This document shows, one piece after another, positions 1 to 9,107 of a stretch of DNA of 64,000 nucleotides; position 1 is the stretch's first letter, and each line of letters begins with the position of its first letter. Below the pieces are notes generated by a model that saw nothing but the letters and a program-made list of their open reading frames with translations, did no database searches and was not told where the DNA came from. The translations under genes and the position numbers were made by a program. The stretch is from Massilia niastensis DSM 21313 (GTDB lineage Bacteria > Pseudomonadota > Gammaproteobacteria > Burkholderiales > Burkholderiaceae_D): the NCBI RefSeq assembly GCF_000382345.1, contig NZ_KB908088.1, positions 60,372 through 124,371 of the forward strand, read 5' to 3'.

Positions 1-704
1 AGGATGCCTATTCCTTCCAGAGCCAGCAGCGCACCGCGGCCGCCCAGCGCGACGGCCTGTTTGCCGAGGAAATCGTGCCGCTGGCCAGCGTGCGCCAGCT
101 GTTCGACAAGGACGGCCAGCCCGCCGGCAGCGAAGCCATGACCCTGGAGCACGACGAAGGCAATCGCCCCACGACCACCCTCGAAAGTCTTGCTGCGCTG
201 AAACCGGTCTGGAAGGGCGGGCGCTGGGTGGAGCAGGGCCGTTTCATCACCGCGGGCAATGCCTCGCAGCTGTCCGATGGCGCTTCGGCCTCCGTGCTGA
301 TGAGCCGCGCGGAAGCCCGCCGGCGCGGCCTGAAGCCGCTGGGCGCGTATCGCGGCCTGGCCGTGGCGGGCTGCGGCCCGGACGAGATGGGGATCGGACC
401 GGTGTTCGCCATTCCCAAGCTGCTCGGGCAGCACGGCCTGACGGTGGCCGATGTCGGCCTCTGGGAAATCAATGAAGCCTTCGCCTGCCAGGTGCTGTAC
501 TGCATGCGGCAGCTCGGCATCCCGCTGGAGCGGCTCAACGTGAACGGCGGCGCGATCTCGGTCGGCCACCCGTTCGGCATGTCGGGCGCGCGGCTGGTCG
601 GCCACGCGCTGCTGGAAGGGCGCCGGCGCGGCGTGCGCCATGTGGTGGTCAGCATGTGCATCGGCGGCGGCATGGGCGCCGCGGCCCTGTTCGAGATCGA
701 CTGA
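1..704 (+). CDS. Thiolase (acetyl-CoA acyltransferase), 3' part only
   Basis: The reading frame is already open at base 3 and runs to TGA at 702-704, so the N-terminal half, including the nucleophilic cysteine, lies outside the window. The visible 233 residues are a typical thiolase C-terminal half: an ITAGNAS/LSDGA region, the NEAFA motif, a GHP motif carrying the catalytic histidine, and a CIGGGMG motif carrying the second cysteine. Thiolases of this group cleave beta-ketoacyl-CoA. Next to steroid genes it could be FadA5-, FadA6/ScdF- or Skt-like, acting on side-chain or ring-derived thioesters, but the sequence does not decide which. The stop codon overlaps a possible ATG at 704 of the next gene (TGATG). 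Confidence 0.9.
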   Translation, partial: DAYSFQSQQRTAAAQRDGLFAEEIVPLASVRQLFDKDGQPAGSEAMTLEHDEGNRPTTTLESLAALKPVWKGGRWVEQGRFITAGNASQLSDGASASVLMSRAEARRRGLKPLGAYRGLAVAGCGPDEMGIGPVFAIPKLLGQHGLTVADVGLWEINEAFACQVLYCMRQLGIPLERLNVNGGAISVGHPFGMSGARLVGHALLEGRRRGVRHVVVSMCIGGGMGAAALFEID

Positions 705-722
705 TGGGCGCCCCGGCGGAGC

Positions 723-750
723 TTGCGGGCAAGCGGCAGGATGCTATACT
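723..750 (+). promoter_or_regulatory. Putative promoter of the LuxR-type regulator
   Basis: TTGCGG (723-728) and TATACT (745-750) are separated by 16 bp, a reasonable sigma-70 pair. It lies immediately before the ATG at 761, so a transcript from it would have almost no leader. Unlike the structural operons, this promoter has no 16-bp inverted repeat, which suggests expression independent of the regulon. This is inference from sequence only. Confidence 0.4.
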
Positions 751-760
751 TATTTGTAAT

Positions 761-1933
761 ATGAATATGACTCTCGAGAATACCGTGCCCGCTCCGCCGC
801 CGCTGTCGATCGAGCGTTTCAGCCACCTGCTGGGCGCCATCTACGACACGGCACAGGATACCGACAGCTGGTCCGCCTGCCTCGAACAGGTGCGCAAGGA
901 GTTCTCCGGCAACTACTGTTCGCTGATCGTGCGGCGCGCTTCCGGCGCCGATCTCGGCTACGTCATTTCGGCCGCGGGCGACATGCGGGTGCTGTCGTCG
1001 CAGCATCCGATGGTCGGGCTCAGCCCGTTTTCCTGCATCCGCCCGGAACGCGTGGTCACCACCAGCGACCTGCTGTCGCCGGACGAATGGCGCAGCTCCG
1101 TGTATTACCGCGAATGGTGCGAGCCGCATGGCGTGTTCCACGTGATGGCGGTCGACATCGACCTGCCGGGGATCGGCACCTACGGTTTTCGCGTCACCCG
1201 CCCGGAACAGGCGCCACCATTCTCGATGGCCGACCGCAGCCTGTGCGAGCACCTGATCCCGCACCTGCGGCGCGCCTTGACCCTGTACGCGGCGGTGAAT
1301 CACGACCGCCAGGTCGATTCGATGTATCGCCATGCGATGGGACAGCTGATGGTGGCCGTCTTCGTGCTCGACGAGAACGGCGTCATCCTCGAGCGCAATG
1401 CGATGGCCAACGATATCGTCGCGCTCGGCGACGGCATCTCGATCTCGTCGCAGAAACTGTGCGCGACCTATCCGGCGGACAACCGCAAGCTCTACCAGAT
1501 GATCCAGAAAGTGCTCAGCCAGGGCAGCCAGGGCGAAGCCGGCAAGACCGCGATGGTCGAGGCGATGTCGCTCAGCCGGCCGTCCGGCCGGGTGGCCTGG
1601 GGCGTGGTGGCGCAGGCGATCCATTCGACCGAGTGGACCGAGGGCAAGCGCCGCCCCAGCGTCGCGGTGTTCATGCGCGATGCCGAGAGCCGCTCCGAAC
1701 CGCCGGCCCGCCTGGCCCAGCAGTTGTTCCAGCTGACGCCGGCCGAGACCTCGCTCGCGATCCAGCTCGCCAACGGACTGTCGCTCGATGAAGCGTCGGA
1801 AGTGCTGAACATCCGCCGCAACACCGCGCGCGCCCACCTGCGTTCGATCTTTTCCAAGACCGGGGTGCGGCGCCAGACAGAGCTGGTGCGGATCTTCCTG
1901 AACAGCGTGGCGCTGCTGGGCAACGAACCCTAG
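761..1933 (+). CDS. tesR: LuxR-family transcriptional regulator (TesR/TeiR-like)
   Basis: This 390-residue protein has a C-terminal LuxR/GerE helix-turn-helix at roughly residues 325-385 (LTPAE start, then NTARAHLRSIFSKTG as recognition region). Its long N-terminal part has no domain I can name and presumably senses ligand. TeiR/TesR, the LuxR-type activator of testosterone catabolism in Comamonas testosteroni, has about the same length and architecture. I chose ATG 761. Alternatives are ATG 704, which overlaps the thiolase stop and would couple translation, and ATG 767. The gene lies between a thiolase and hsdA. It is the only LuxR-type gene in the window and the best candidate to bind the 16-bp repeat found before most operons, though that link is inferred. 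Confidence 0.75.
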   Translation: MNMTLENTVPAPPPLSIERFSHLLGAIYDTAQDTDSWSACLEQVRKEFSGNYCSLIVRRASGADLGYVISAAGDMRVLSSQHPMVGLSPFSCIRPERVVTTSDLLSPDEWRSSVYYREWCEPHGVFHVMAVDIDLPGIGTYGFRVTRPEQAPPFSMADRSLCEHLIPHLRRALTLYAAVNHDRQVDSMYRHAMGQLMVAVFVLDENGVILERNAMANDIVALGDGISISSQKLCATYPADNRKLYQMIQKVLSQGSQGEAGKTAMVEAMSLSRPSGRVAWGVVAQAIHSTEWTEGKRRPSVAVFMRDAESRSEPPARLAQQLFQLTPAETSLAIQLANGLSLDEASEVLNIRRNTARAHLRSIFSKTGVRRQTELVRIFLNSVALLGNEP

Positions 1934-1974
1934 CACCTATCCCAGCAGCGGCTCCCGCCTGCCGGGACAGGTTC

Positions 1975-2748
1975 TTAGAATTCGGTCGGGCGCGTCAGCG
2001 CGTCGACGCCGCCGTCGACCACCATCTGCGCGCCATGGATGAAACCGGCGTCCGGGCCCAGCAGGAACAGGATCATCGCCGCGATTTCCTCGGGCCGGGC
2101 GTGGCGCGCGATCGGCGCAACGAAATCGCGGATCGCCTGGCCGAAGCGCGGATCGTCGAGCCCGGCGCGCAGCAGCGGCGTGGCCACCGCGCCCGGCGCC
2201 ACCGTGTTGAGCCTGACCCCGGCCGCGCCCCAGCTTGCGGCGCGGCGCCGCACCGCCACCGTGACCGCATTCTTGGAGCCGGCATACGCCAGGTGGCCGC
2301 CCCGGGCGCCGGCCTGGCAGGCGATCGCGCCGGCGCCGGCCTCGTCGCCCCGTTCGAGCGCCGCGGCCAGCGGGTTGCGCGCCCAGGGCAGCTGGGTCGA
2401 CGCCACCGAGGACACCACCACCGCGGCGGCGTCCCGGCCCCGCTGCAGCGCCGGCAGCAGGCCGTCGAGCAGCTCGGTGACGCCGAAATAATTGACCGAC
2501 ACGACCAGCGAGGGCGGCTCGACGTGGGCGCCCAGGCCGGCGCACAGGACCAGGCCGTCCAGCACGCCGCCGCAGCGCTCCAGCACCGCGGCGACGGCGG
2601 CGGCCCGCCCGGCCGGATTCGACAGGTCGGCGTCGATGTCGGCGCCGTGGCGGTCGATGCCGATGATGGTATGGCCGGCGGCCAGCAGGGCGGTGCGGGT
2701 GGCGGCGCCGATGCCCGAGGCGCAGCCGGTGAGGGCGAGTGTGGACAT
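1975..2748 (-). CDS. hsdA: 3alpha-hydroxysteroid dehydrogenase/carbonyl reductase
   Basis: A 257-residue short-chain dehydrogenase, the same length as HsdA of Comamonas testosteroni. The catalytic residues fall at the same numbers: Ser114, Tyr155 and Lys159. The cofactor loop is TGCASGIG (residues 7-14), and the VSVNYFG and AYAGSKN surroundings are as in that enzyme. It interconverts 3alpha-hydroxy- and 3-oxosteroids with NAD(H), the entry step for androsterone or bile acids. The start at 2748 gives the standard N-terminus; upstream frame extension has no family support. It is read leftward from repeat site 2817-2832, which it shares with the operon starting at 2891. Identification is strong, although actual substrate preference is not shown by sequence. 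Confidence 0.9.
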   Translation of the reverse strand: MSTLALTGCASGIGAATRTALLAAGHTIIGIDRHGADIDADLSNPAGRAAAVAAVLERCGGVLDGLVLCAGLGAHVEPPSLVVSVNYFGVTELLDGLLPALQRGRDAAAVVVSSVASTQLPWARNPLAAALERGDEAGAGAIACQAGARGGHLAYAGSKNAVTVAVRRRAASWGAAGVRLNTVAPGAVATPLLRAGLDDPRFGQAIRDFVAPIARHARPEEIAAMILFLLGPDAGFIHGAQMVVDGGVDALTRPTEF

Positions 2749-2816
2749 GTGCTTCCTTCTGGGATGGGGTTGGAGGAAAAACGACGCTACTATGGCGCAT
2801 CGGCCGCGCCGCGGCG

Positions 2817-2832
2817 TCGTGCAAACGGACGA
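2817..2832. promoter_or_regulatory. Regulon repeat site 1 (two-way)
   Basis: TCGTGC-AAAC-GGACGA, an inverted repeat between hsdA (leftward) and the OYE operon (rightward). AATAAT begins at 2855 on the plus strand and CATAGT at 2794 on the minus strand, each 30.5 bp from the repeat centre. Both ends carry the C/G pair seen in the two-way sites. Confidence 0.75.
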
Positions 2833-2890
2833 TGCCGGGCGGGCAGGGCAAGGGAATAATAAGAGATAAGCATTCACACCGGAGACCCAA

Positions 2891-5008
2891 TTGGACCATC
2901 CCTACCAAGCCCTGTTCCAGCCGGGCCGCATCGGCACGCTCGAGATCCGCAACCGGATCATGATGGCGCCGATGGGCTCCAACTTCGCCGAGGAGGATGG
3001 CCACTGCGGCGAGCGGATCCAGGCCTTCTACGAGGCGCGCGCCAAGGGCGGGGCCGGACTGCTGACGATGGGCTCGTGCGCGATCGCCTACCCGCATGGC
3101 ACCGCCGAGCCCTTCCAGGTCGGCGTCTCGCGCGACGACTTCATTCCCGGGCTGGCCGGCATCGCCGCCCGTGTGCACCGCCACGGCGCCAGGATCGCGA
3201 TGCAGCTGCAGCATGCCGGCAAGACTGCCGGGCGCGACGTCGCCGCCGGGCGCGAGCTGTGGGTGCCGTCGCTGCCGCCGCCGCTCAAGACCGACATCAT
3301 GGCCGCGCTGACGCGCGAGGAGCTGGGCAGCTTCGTGCGCGGCCCCGGGGTGCCGCGCCTGCGCGTGATGGACCAGGCCGATATCGAGCAGATGGTCGAG
3401 TATTTCGCCGCCGCCGCCGCGCGCGCGCAGCAGGCCGGCTTCGACGCGGTCGAGCTGCACGCCGCGCATACCTATATCCTGGCCGGCTTCCTGTCGCCTT
3501 ACTATAACCGGCGCGAGGACGGCTATGGCGGCCCGCTCGAGAACCGTGCGCGCCTGCTGCGCGAGGTGATCGGCGCGGTCAAGGCGCGCACCGGGGCCGG
3601 CTTCCCGCTGTGGGTACGGCTCGACGGCGAGGAATTGCGCACCCCGGGCGGCATCACCCTGGCCGACGCGGTGGCCACGGCGCGCATCGCGGTGGATGCC
3701 GGCGCCGACGCCATCAGCATGTCGGCCTACGCCACCATCGACACCGGCAGCGCCTTCACCGAGGCGCCGCTGCCGCAGGCGCCCGATGCCTACGTCGCCT
3801 ATGCGCGCGCGGTGCGCGCGGCGGTCGCGGTGCCGGTGATCGCGGCCGGCCGCATCGAACCGGAAAGCGCGGCCGCCCATATCGCGCAGGGCGACTTCGA
3901 TTTCGTGACGATGGCGCGCAAGCTGCTGGCCGATCCGGACATCCCGATCAAGCTGGAACAGAACCGGCCGCAGGATGTCCGTCCCTGCATCTACTGCTAC
4001 GCCTGCGTCAGCCAGATCTTCATCAACCAGCGCGTCAAGTGCGCGGTCAATGCGCTCACCGGCCATGAAGCCGAAGCCGCGATCGAGCCGGCCGCCCAGC
4101 CGCGCCATGTGCTGGTGGTCGGCGGCGGTCCGGCCGGGATGGAAGCGGCGCGCGTGGCGGCCCTGCGCGGGCACCGGGTAACCCTGGTGGAACGCAGCGC
4201 CCGGCTGGGCGGCACGCTGTTCTTCGCCGGGCTGGCCTACCCGGAAAACGGCCGCCTGCTCGACTACCTGGTGAACCAGGTGCGGCACGCGGAGATCGAG
4301 GTCATCCTGTCGACGGCGGCCACGCCGGAACTGGTGGCGCGCCTGAAGCCGGACGCGATCGTGGTCGCCAGCGGCGCGCGCCGCGCGGCACCGGCGATCG
4401 ACGGCGCCGGCCAGAAACATGTCTGGAGCGGCGACGAGCTGCGCCGCCTGATGACGGGCGACGGCGCCGACGCCATCGCCAGGGCCAAGCTCAGCCTGGC
4501 GGAGCGCGCCATGTTCAAGGCCGGCGGCATGCTCGGCGTGACCGACAGCGCCAAGGCGGTGCAGAACCTGTCGAAGCTGTGGATGCCGCTCGGCGCCAAG
4601 GTGGTGATCGTCGGCGGCGGCCTGGTCGGGCTGGAGCTGGCCGAGTTCCTGCTGGCGCGCGGACGCGCCGTGACGGTGCTCGAGGAAAGCGACAAGCCCG
4701 GACGCGAACTGCCGATCGTGCGTCGCTGGCGCGTGCTCGAGGCGGTCGAGAAGCATGGCGTCCTGCACCGCCAGGCGCGGGTCACGGCGATCACGGCCAA
4801 GGAAGTGCTGTGGCAGGACACCGCCGGCGAGATCCGGCGCTGCGCCGCCGATTCGGTGGTGCTGGCGGTCGGCGCCGAAGCCGACGACAGCGTGGCGCGC
4901 ATGCTGGCCGTCTGCGGCGTGCCGCTGCATTCGGTGGGCGACTGCACCGGCATCGGCTACATCGAGCAGGCGATGCACGAAGGGAACCGCATCGGACGGC
5001 TGCTGTGA
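2891..5008 (+). CDS. OYE/2,4-dienoyl-CoA reductase-like FMN/Fe-S/FAD oxidoreductase
   Basis: 705 residues. Residues 1-360 form an old-yellow-enzyme TIM barrel (APMGSN, LQHAGK, ELHAAH motifs). Cys366, Cys369, Cys372 and Cys384 form the 4Fe-4S cluster signature, and from about residue 406 there is an FAD/NAD-binding half with two GxGxxG-type loops. This is the layout of 2,4-dienoyl-CoA reductase and of the bile-acid enzymes BaiCD/BaiH, which reduce or oxidise C=C bonds conjugated to the 3-keto group. TTG at 2891 is taken as start because GGAG (2881) precedes it at a good distance and the barrel N-terminus begins there. First gene of the operon from site 1. A role in delta4 or delta6 double-bond handling is inferred. 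Confidence 0.8.
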   Translation: MDHPYQALFQPGRIGTLEIRNRIMMAPMGSNFAEEDGHCGERIQAFYEARAKGGAGLLTMGSCAIAYPHGTAEPFQVGVSRDDFIPGLAGIAARVHRHGARIAMQLQHAGKTAGRDVAAGRELWVPSLPPPLKTDIMAALTREELGSFVRGPGVPRLRVMDQADIEQMVEYFAAAAARAQQAGFDAVELHAAHTYILAGFLSPYYNRREDGYGGPLENRARLLREVIGAVKARTGAGFPLWVRLDGEELRTPGGITLADAVATARIAVDAGADAISMSAYATIDTGSAFTEAPLPQAPDAYVAYARAVRAAVAVPVIAAGRIEPESAAAHIAQGDFDFVTMARKLLADPDIPIKLEQNRPQDVRPCIYCYACVSQIFINQRVKCAVNALTGHEAEAAIEPAAQPRHVLVVGGGPAGMEAARVAALRGHRVTLVERSARLGGTLFFAGLAYPENGRLLDYLVNQVRHAEIEVILSTAATPELVARLKPDAIVVASGARRAAPAIDGAGQKHVWSGDELRRLMTGDGADAIARAKLSLAERAMFKAGGMLGVTDSAKAVQNLSKLWMPLGAKVVIVGGGLVGLELAEFLLARGRAVTVLEESDKPGRELPIVRRWRVLEAVEKHGVLHRQARVTAITAKEVLWQDTAGEIRRCAADSVVLAVGAEADDSVARMLAVCGVPLHSVGDCTGIGYIEQAMHEGNRIGRLL

Positions 5009-5054
5009 GCGCCGCCGCGCAGTACGCAATGACAACATCACGAGGAGCGTTTTG

Positions 5055-5828
5055 ATGCAGCATGTACCCGATCTGTTTTCACTGGCCGGCCAGGTCGCCA
5101 TCGTGACCGGCGCCGGCAAGGGCATCGGCCGCGCCTGCGCGCTGGCGCTGGCCCAGGCCGGCGCCGATGTCGCGCTGGCGGCGCGCACCGAGGCCGACCT
5201 GGAGGAAGTGGCGCAGGCGATCCGCGCGCTCGGACGGCGCGCCATCGCGGTGCCGTGCGACGTCAACGACGAGCAGGCGCTGGAGCGCCTGGTGCAGCGC
5301 ACCGTGGCCGAACTGGGCAAGGTCACCGTGCTGGTGAACAATGCGGGCGGGGCCGGTCCGAACGATCCGCGCCGCATGAGCGCGGACGATTTCGGCGCGA
5401 CCCTGGCCTGGAACGTGGTGCCGGCCTATCTCCTGATCCAGAAAGTGGCGGGGCCGATGCGCGAGGCCGGCGGCGGCGCCGTCATCAACATCTCGTCGAT
5501 GGCGGCGCGGCTGGCGCAGAAGCACTTCAGCGCCTATGGCGCCGCCAAGGCGGGGCTGAACCAGATGACGCGCAACCTGGCGCAGGACTACGCGCCGCAT
5601 GTGCGCATCAACGCCATCGAGCCGGGCGCGATCCGTACCGAGGCGCTGGCGCGCTACCTCACCCCGGCGCTGGAGGCCGCCATGGTGCGCGCCACGCCGA
5701 TGGGCGCGCTGGGCGAGCCGGAAGATATCGCCGCCGCCGTGGTTTACCTGGCTTCGCCCGCGGCGCGCTGGGTGACCGGCAAGATCCTCGCAGTCGACGG
5801 CGGCGCCGAAACGCCGGCCGCGGCCTGA
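5055..5828 (+). CDS. SDR, 7alpha-hydroxysteroid dehydrogenase-like
   Basis: 257 residues, classical SDR: TGAGKGIG loop (18-25), NNAGGAGP (95-102), catalytic Ser147 or Ser148, Tyr161 and Lys165. The resemblance to E. coli 7alpha-HSDH is visible along most of the length: NNAGG-GP, the P/G-rich 140 region, PGAI-T-AL and LxSPAA-WV-G near the C-terminus. That enzyme oxidises the 7alpha-hydroxyl of cholate. GAGGAG lies 7 bp before ATG 5055. It sits 46 bp behind the OYE-like gene and 32 bp before an aldehyde dehydrogenase, in one operon. Oxidation of the bile-acid 7-hydroxyl is the best guess; other hydroxysteroid positions are possible. Confidence 0.7.
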   Translation: MQHVPDLFSLAGQVAIVTGAGKGIGRACALALAQAGADVALAARTEADLEEVAQAIRALGRRAIAVPCDVNDEQALERLVQRTVAELGKVTVLVNNAGGAGPNDPRRMSADDFGATLAWNVVPAYLLIQKVAGPMREAGGGAVINISSMAARLAQKHFSAYGAAKAGLNQMTRNLAQDYAPHVRINAIEPGAIRTEALARYLTPALEAAMVRATPMGALGEPEDIAAAVVYLASPAARWVTGKILAVDGGAETPAAA

Positions 5829-5860
5829 CATCACATACCAGAAGAACCAGGGAGACCCGC

Positions 5861-7255
5861 ATGCCACACCAGTCAATCCGCCACCTGCGCGAGGTACAGC
5901 GCGCCGCCTTCGTGGCCGAAGGCCCGGTCACGGCGGCCGAACGCAGCGCCCGCCTGCAACGCGTCATCGACCTGCTGGTCGAGCATCACGAAGCGCTGTG
6001 CGCTGCGATGGACGAAGACTTCGGCGGCCGGCCGGCCGTATTCTCGACCATGAACGACATCCTCGGCTCGCTCGCTTCGCTCAAGCATGCGCGCGACAAC
6101 CTGGCGTCATGGATGACGCCCGATCCGCGCCCGAGCGTGGCGCCCTTCGACGCCTTCGGCGCGACCGCCTGGGTGCAGTACCAGCCGAAGGGCGTGGTCG
6201 GCATCATCGGCACCTGGAACGCGCCGCTCTACACCTTGCTGTCGCCGCTCGCCAGCGTGCTGGCCGCCGGCAACCGCGCCGTGCTCAAGCCGTCGGAAAT
6301 CGCCCCGCGCACCGGCGCCGTGCTGGCCGCGGCGGTGGCGCAGCACTTCGATCCGGCGCTGCTGGCGGTCGTCAACGGCGACGCCGCCGTGGCTGCCGAC
6401 TTCAGCGCGCAGCCGTGGGCGCACCTGGTGTTCACCGGTTCGACCGCCGTCGGCAAGGCGGTGATGGCGGCCGCCGCCGCCAACCTGGTGCCGCTGACCC
6501 TGGAACTGGGCGGCAAGTCGCCGGTGCTGGTCGGACGCAGCGCCGATATCGGCAATGCCGCCGAGCGCATCATCGTCGGCAAGGCCGGCAATGGCGGCCA
6601 GCTGTGCGTCTCGCCCGACGTGGTATGGCTGCCGCGCGAACAGCTCGAGCCCTTCGTCGCCGCGGCCCGCGCCTGCCACGAGGGCATGTTCCCCGACAGC
6701 GCCGACGTGGTGGCGGTGGTCAACGAGCGCCACCACCAGCGCATCGCCGGCTACCTCGAGGACGCCAGGGCGCGCGGCGCCCGCATCGAGACCGCCGGCC
6801 TGGCCGACGGACGCCGCATGGCGCTGCACCTGGTGATCGATCCGCCCGCCGACAGCCTGGTCGCCACCGAGGAAATCTTCGGCCCCGCAATGGTGGTCAA
6901 TACCTACGCCGGGATCGGCGAGGCGCTGGCGGCCGTGAACGCCGCGCCCAATCCGCTGGCGCTCTACTACTTCGGCAGCGACCCGCGCGAGCAGCAGCAC
7001 GTGCTCGACCACACCCTGTCGGGCGGGGTGTCGATCAACGACGTCACCATGCATCCGGCCCTGGCCGATGCGCCCTTCGGCGGCGTCGGCGCATCCGGCA
7101 TGGGCCACTACCACGGACGCGAAGGCTTCCTCGCGTTCAGCCACGCGCGCAGCGTGTATCAGGCCGGCGCGCACGACCCGCGCCGCGAATGGGGCATGCT
7201 GCCGCCCTACGGCGACCAGCTGCGCGCGATGATGCGCGCCGCCGTCACGCCCTGA
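5861..7255 (+). CDS. NAD(P)+-dependent aldehyde dehydrogenase (Sad-like candidate)
   Basis: 464 residues, aldehyde dehydrogenase superfamily, closest in style to the coniferyl-aldehyde/fatty-aldehyde group. Asn120 in GTWNAP, Glu215 in LELGGKSP and the nucleophile Cys249 in GGQLC are all present. GGAGAC precedes ATG 5861. In Stutzerimonas Chol1, aldolytic removal of acetate from the C5 bile-acid side chain leaves a C22 aldehyde, which is oxidised by the dehydrogenase Sad. This window has two retro-aldolase modules and this is its only non-acylating aldehyde dehydrogenase, so the Sad role is a reasonable inference, not a proven one. Last gene of the operon that begins at 2891. Confidence 0.75.
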   Translation: MPHQSIRHLREVQRAAFVAEGPVTAAERSARLQRVIDLLVEHHEALCAAMDEDFGGRPAVFSTMNDILGSLASLKHARDNLASWMTPDPRPSVAPFDAFGATAWVQYQPKGVVGIIGTWNAPLYTLLSPLASVLAAGNRAVLKPSEIAPRTGAVLAAAVAQHFDPALLAVVNGDAAVAADFSAQPWAHLVFTGSTAVGKAVMAAAAANLVPLTLELGGKSPVLVGRSADIGNAAERIIVGKAGNGGQLCVSPDVVWLPREQLEPFVAAARACHEGMFPDSADVVAVVNERHHQRIAGYLEDARARGARIETAGLADGRRMALHLVIDPPADSLVATEEIFGPAMVVNTYAGIGEALAAVNAAPNPLALYYFGSDPREQQHVLDHTLSGGVSINDVTMHPALADAPFGGVGASGMGHYHGREGFLAFSHARSVYQAGAHDPRREWGMLPPYGDQLRAMMRAAVTP

Positions 7256-7271
7256 TACTGCAAACGGACGA
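7256..7271 (+). promoter_or_regulatory. Regulon repeat site 2 (one-way, rightward)
   Basis: TACTGC-AAAC-GGACGA starting 1 bp after the aldehyde dehydrogenase stop. TATCAT begins at 7294, 30.5 bp from the repeat centre, and precedes the MFS gene at 7329. The distal half has A at its second base, as in the other one-way sites. Confidence 0.7.
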
Positions 7272-7328
7272 CGAGGGCGTGGCGCGCGCCCTCTATCATC
7301 GAATTTCCTTCCCACCAGCGGCGCCGCC

Positions 7329-8618
7329 ATGACCACCACACCCCCCAGCATCACCCCGGCCAAGCAGGCGGCGGCATCCACGAACAATCCGCGCTACGTG
7401 TTGTGGATCCTGGCGTCGATGTCGGCCCTGTCCTTCATGGACCGGCAGATCCTGGCGGTCATCATCGAACCCGTGAAGGCCGAGTTCGCGCTGTCCGACC
7501 TGGAGATCGGGATCGTGACCGGGCTCGGCTTCGCGCTCACCTTCAGCATGCTGGGCATTCCGCTCGGGCGCGTGGCGGACCGCAAGGACCGCCGCCACCT
7601 GATCGCCATGTGCCGCGGCCTCGGCGGCGCGGTGGCCGCGCTCGGCGCCGCTGCTGGCGGGTTCTGGCAGCTGGCCATGACGCGCGCCGGCGGCGCCCTG
7701 AGCGAAGCCGGCAGCGCGCCGGCGTCGATGTCGATGATCGCCGACCTGTTCGCGCCGCAGCAGCGCTCGCGCGCGATCAGCGCGTTCGGCGTCGGCGCCA
7801 GCGCCGGCTCGTTGCTGGCGCTGGTGGCGGGCGGCTGGCTGGCGCAGCACTGGGGCTGGCGCTGGACCCTGGCCGCGGTCGGCGGCGCTTCGCTGCTGGT
7901 GGCGCTCCTGTTCCGGCTGACGGTGCATGAACCGGCGCGCGCCGCCGCTCCGGGAACGGCCGGCGACGCACGCGGTGCGACGGGCCAGATCTGGCGCAAT
8001 CCGGTGGCGCGCGCGCTGATCGTGGCGGCCGCCTGCGTGCTGATGTCGGCGTACTCGTTCGGCGCCTGGAATTTCACCTACCTGGTCCGTTATCACCACC
8101 TGTCGCTGGCGCAGGCCGGCCTGGTGTCGGGCACGGCGGCGATCGGGTCGGTGTTCGGCGGGCTGGCGTCCGGCATGCTGACCGACTACCTGGTCAGGCG
8201 CGACCTGCGCTGGCAGATCGGGGTGCCGCTCGCCGGCATCGCCTGCGCCTTGCCGGTCAGCCTGGTGTACTTCATGGTCCCGCCGGGACAGGTCGGCATC
8301 GTCACCGTGCTGGTGGCGCTGTTCGCCTTCTTCATTGCCTCCTGGGCCGCGCCGACGTACGCGGCGCTCAGTTTCGTCGTCGCCGGCGAGCGCCGCGCGA
8401 CCGCCAACGCCATGGTGCTGCTGGCCAGCTCGGTGCTCGGCAGCGGCGCCAGCCCGATCCTGATCGGCGGGCTCAGCGACCTGCTGACGCCGGTGGCCGG
8501 CGCCGATGCGCTGCGCTACGCGATGGCGATGTCGATGGGACTGCTGCTGGTGGCGCTGGGTGCGTTCGCCGTGGCCTGCCGCGCCTATCCGGCCGCGCAC
8601 GGCGACGCGGCGCATTAA
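7329..8618 (+). CDS. MFS transporter
   Basis: 429 residues with about 12 hydrophobic helices. Hallmarks are a FMDRQIL start of helix 1, a [11 protein letters not shown] loop between helices 2 and 3, and a [10 protein letters not shown] motif in helix 4. These are typical of the MFS group often found with steroid and aromatic-acid catabolic genes. Probably an inner-membrane steroid or bile-acid carrier; direction and substrate cannot be read from sequence. It has its own repeat-site promoter although it follows the aldehyde dehydrogenase. Its TAA stop (8616-8618) overlaps the TAA of convergent coaD (8617-8615) by three bases, and no terminator separates them. A paralogue lies at 23245. Confidence 0.85.
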   Translation: MTTTPPSITPAKQAAASTNNPRYVLWILASMSALSFMDRQILAVIIEPVKAEFALSDLEIGIVTGLGFALTFSMLGIPLGRVADRKDRRHLIAMCRGLGGAVAALGAAAGGFWQLAMTRAGGALSEAGSAPASMSMIADLFAPQQRSRAISAFGVGASAGSLLALVAGGWLAQHWGWRWTLAAVGGASLLVALLFRLTVHEPARAAAPGTAGDARGATGQIWRNPVARALIVAAACVLMSAYSFGAWNFTYLVRYHHLSLAQAGLVSGTAAIGSVFGGLASGMLTDYLVRRDLRWQIGVPLAGIACALPVSLVYFMVPPGQVGIVTVLVALFAFFIASWAAPTYAALSFVVAGERRATANAMVLLASSVLGSGASPILIGGLSDLLTPVAGADALRYAMAMSMGLLLVALGAFAVACRAYPAAHGDAAH

Positions 8619-9097
8619 CTGGATGCGAGCTTTTGCCGCAGCCACTTCTCCACCGATGGAAGCACGAACTTCGACACGTCGCCGCCCATGCTGGCGATTT
8701 CGCGCACCATGGTGCCGGAAATGAACTGGTACTGGTCGGACGGCGTGAGGAACAGCGACTCGACGTCCGGCAGCAGGTAGCGGTTCATGCCCGCCATCTG
8801 GAATTCGAATTCGAAGTCGGACACGGCGCGCAGGCCGCGCACGATGACGCGCGCCTCGCTGGCGCGCACGAAGTCCCTGAGCAGGCCGGAAAAGCTGGTC
8901 ACCCTGACATTCGGGAAGTGCTCCAGCACTTCGGTGGCGATGGCGAGCCGCTCGTCGAGCGGGAACAGGGGATGCTTGTTCCGGCTGTCGGCAACCCCGA
9001 CCACCAGTTCGTCGAACAGGCCGGCGGCGCGCCGGACCAGATCCTCGTGGCCGCGCGTGAACGGATCGAAGGTGCCGGGATAAACGGCGATGACCAT
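8615..9097 (-). CDS. coaD: Pantetheine-phosphate adenylyltransferase
   Basis: 160 residues, the normal length for bacterial PPAT. It has the nucleotidyltransferase signature [12 protein letters not shown] at the N-terminus, RGLR near residue 90, and the C-terminal [10 protein letters not shown] substrate-binding stretch. It makes dephospho-CoA from 4'-phosphopantetheine and ATP, the penultimate step of CoA synthesis. GGAGG lies 5 bp before ATG 9097 and overlaps the end of the upstream crotonase. The two genes are 10 bp apart and very likely co-transcribed from repeat site 9993-10008. A housekeeping gene in this position is unusual, since coaD normally sits beside rsmD. It may be the only copy or an extra one. 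Confidence 0.95.
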   Translation of the reverse strand: MVIAVYPGTFDPFTRGHEDLVRRAAGLFDELVVGVADSRNKHPLFPLDERLAIATEVLEHFPNVRVTSFSGLLRDFVRASEARVIVRGLRAVSDFEFEFQMAGMNRYLLPDVESLFLTPSDQYQFISGTMVREIASMGGDVSKFVLPSVEKWLRQKLASS

Positions 9098-9107
9098 GGT
9101 GAACCTC

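Noticed and set aside
1937..5377. Very long open frame on the minus strand opposite the OYE gene (and similar ones at 55948-58722 and 36808-38628)
   Set aside because: They are rich in His, Arg and Gln in patterns produced by high-GC third-position bias opposite real genes. They show no family motif and overlap confident genes.
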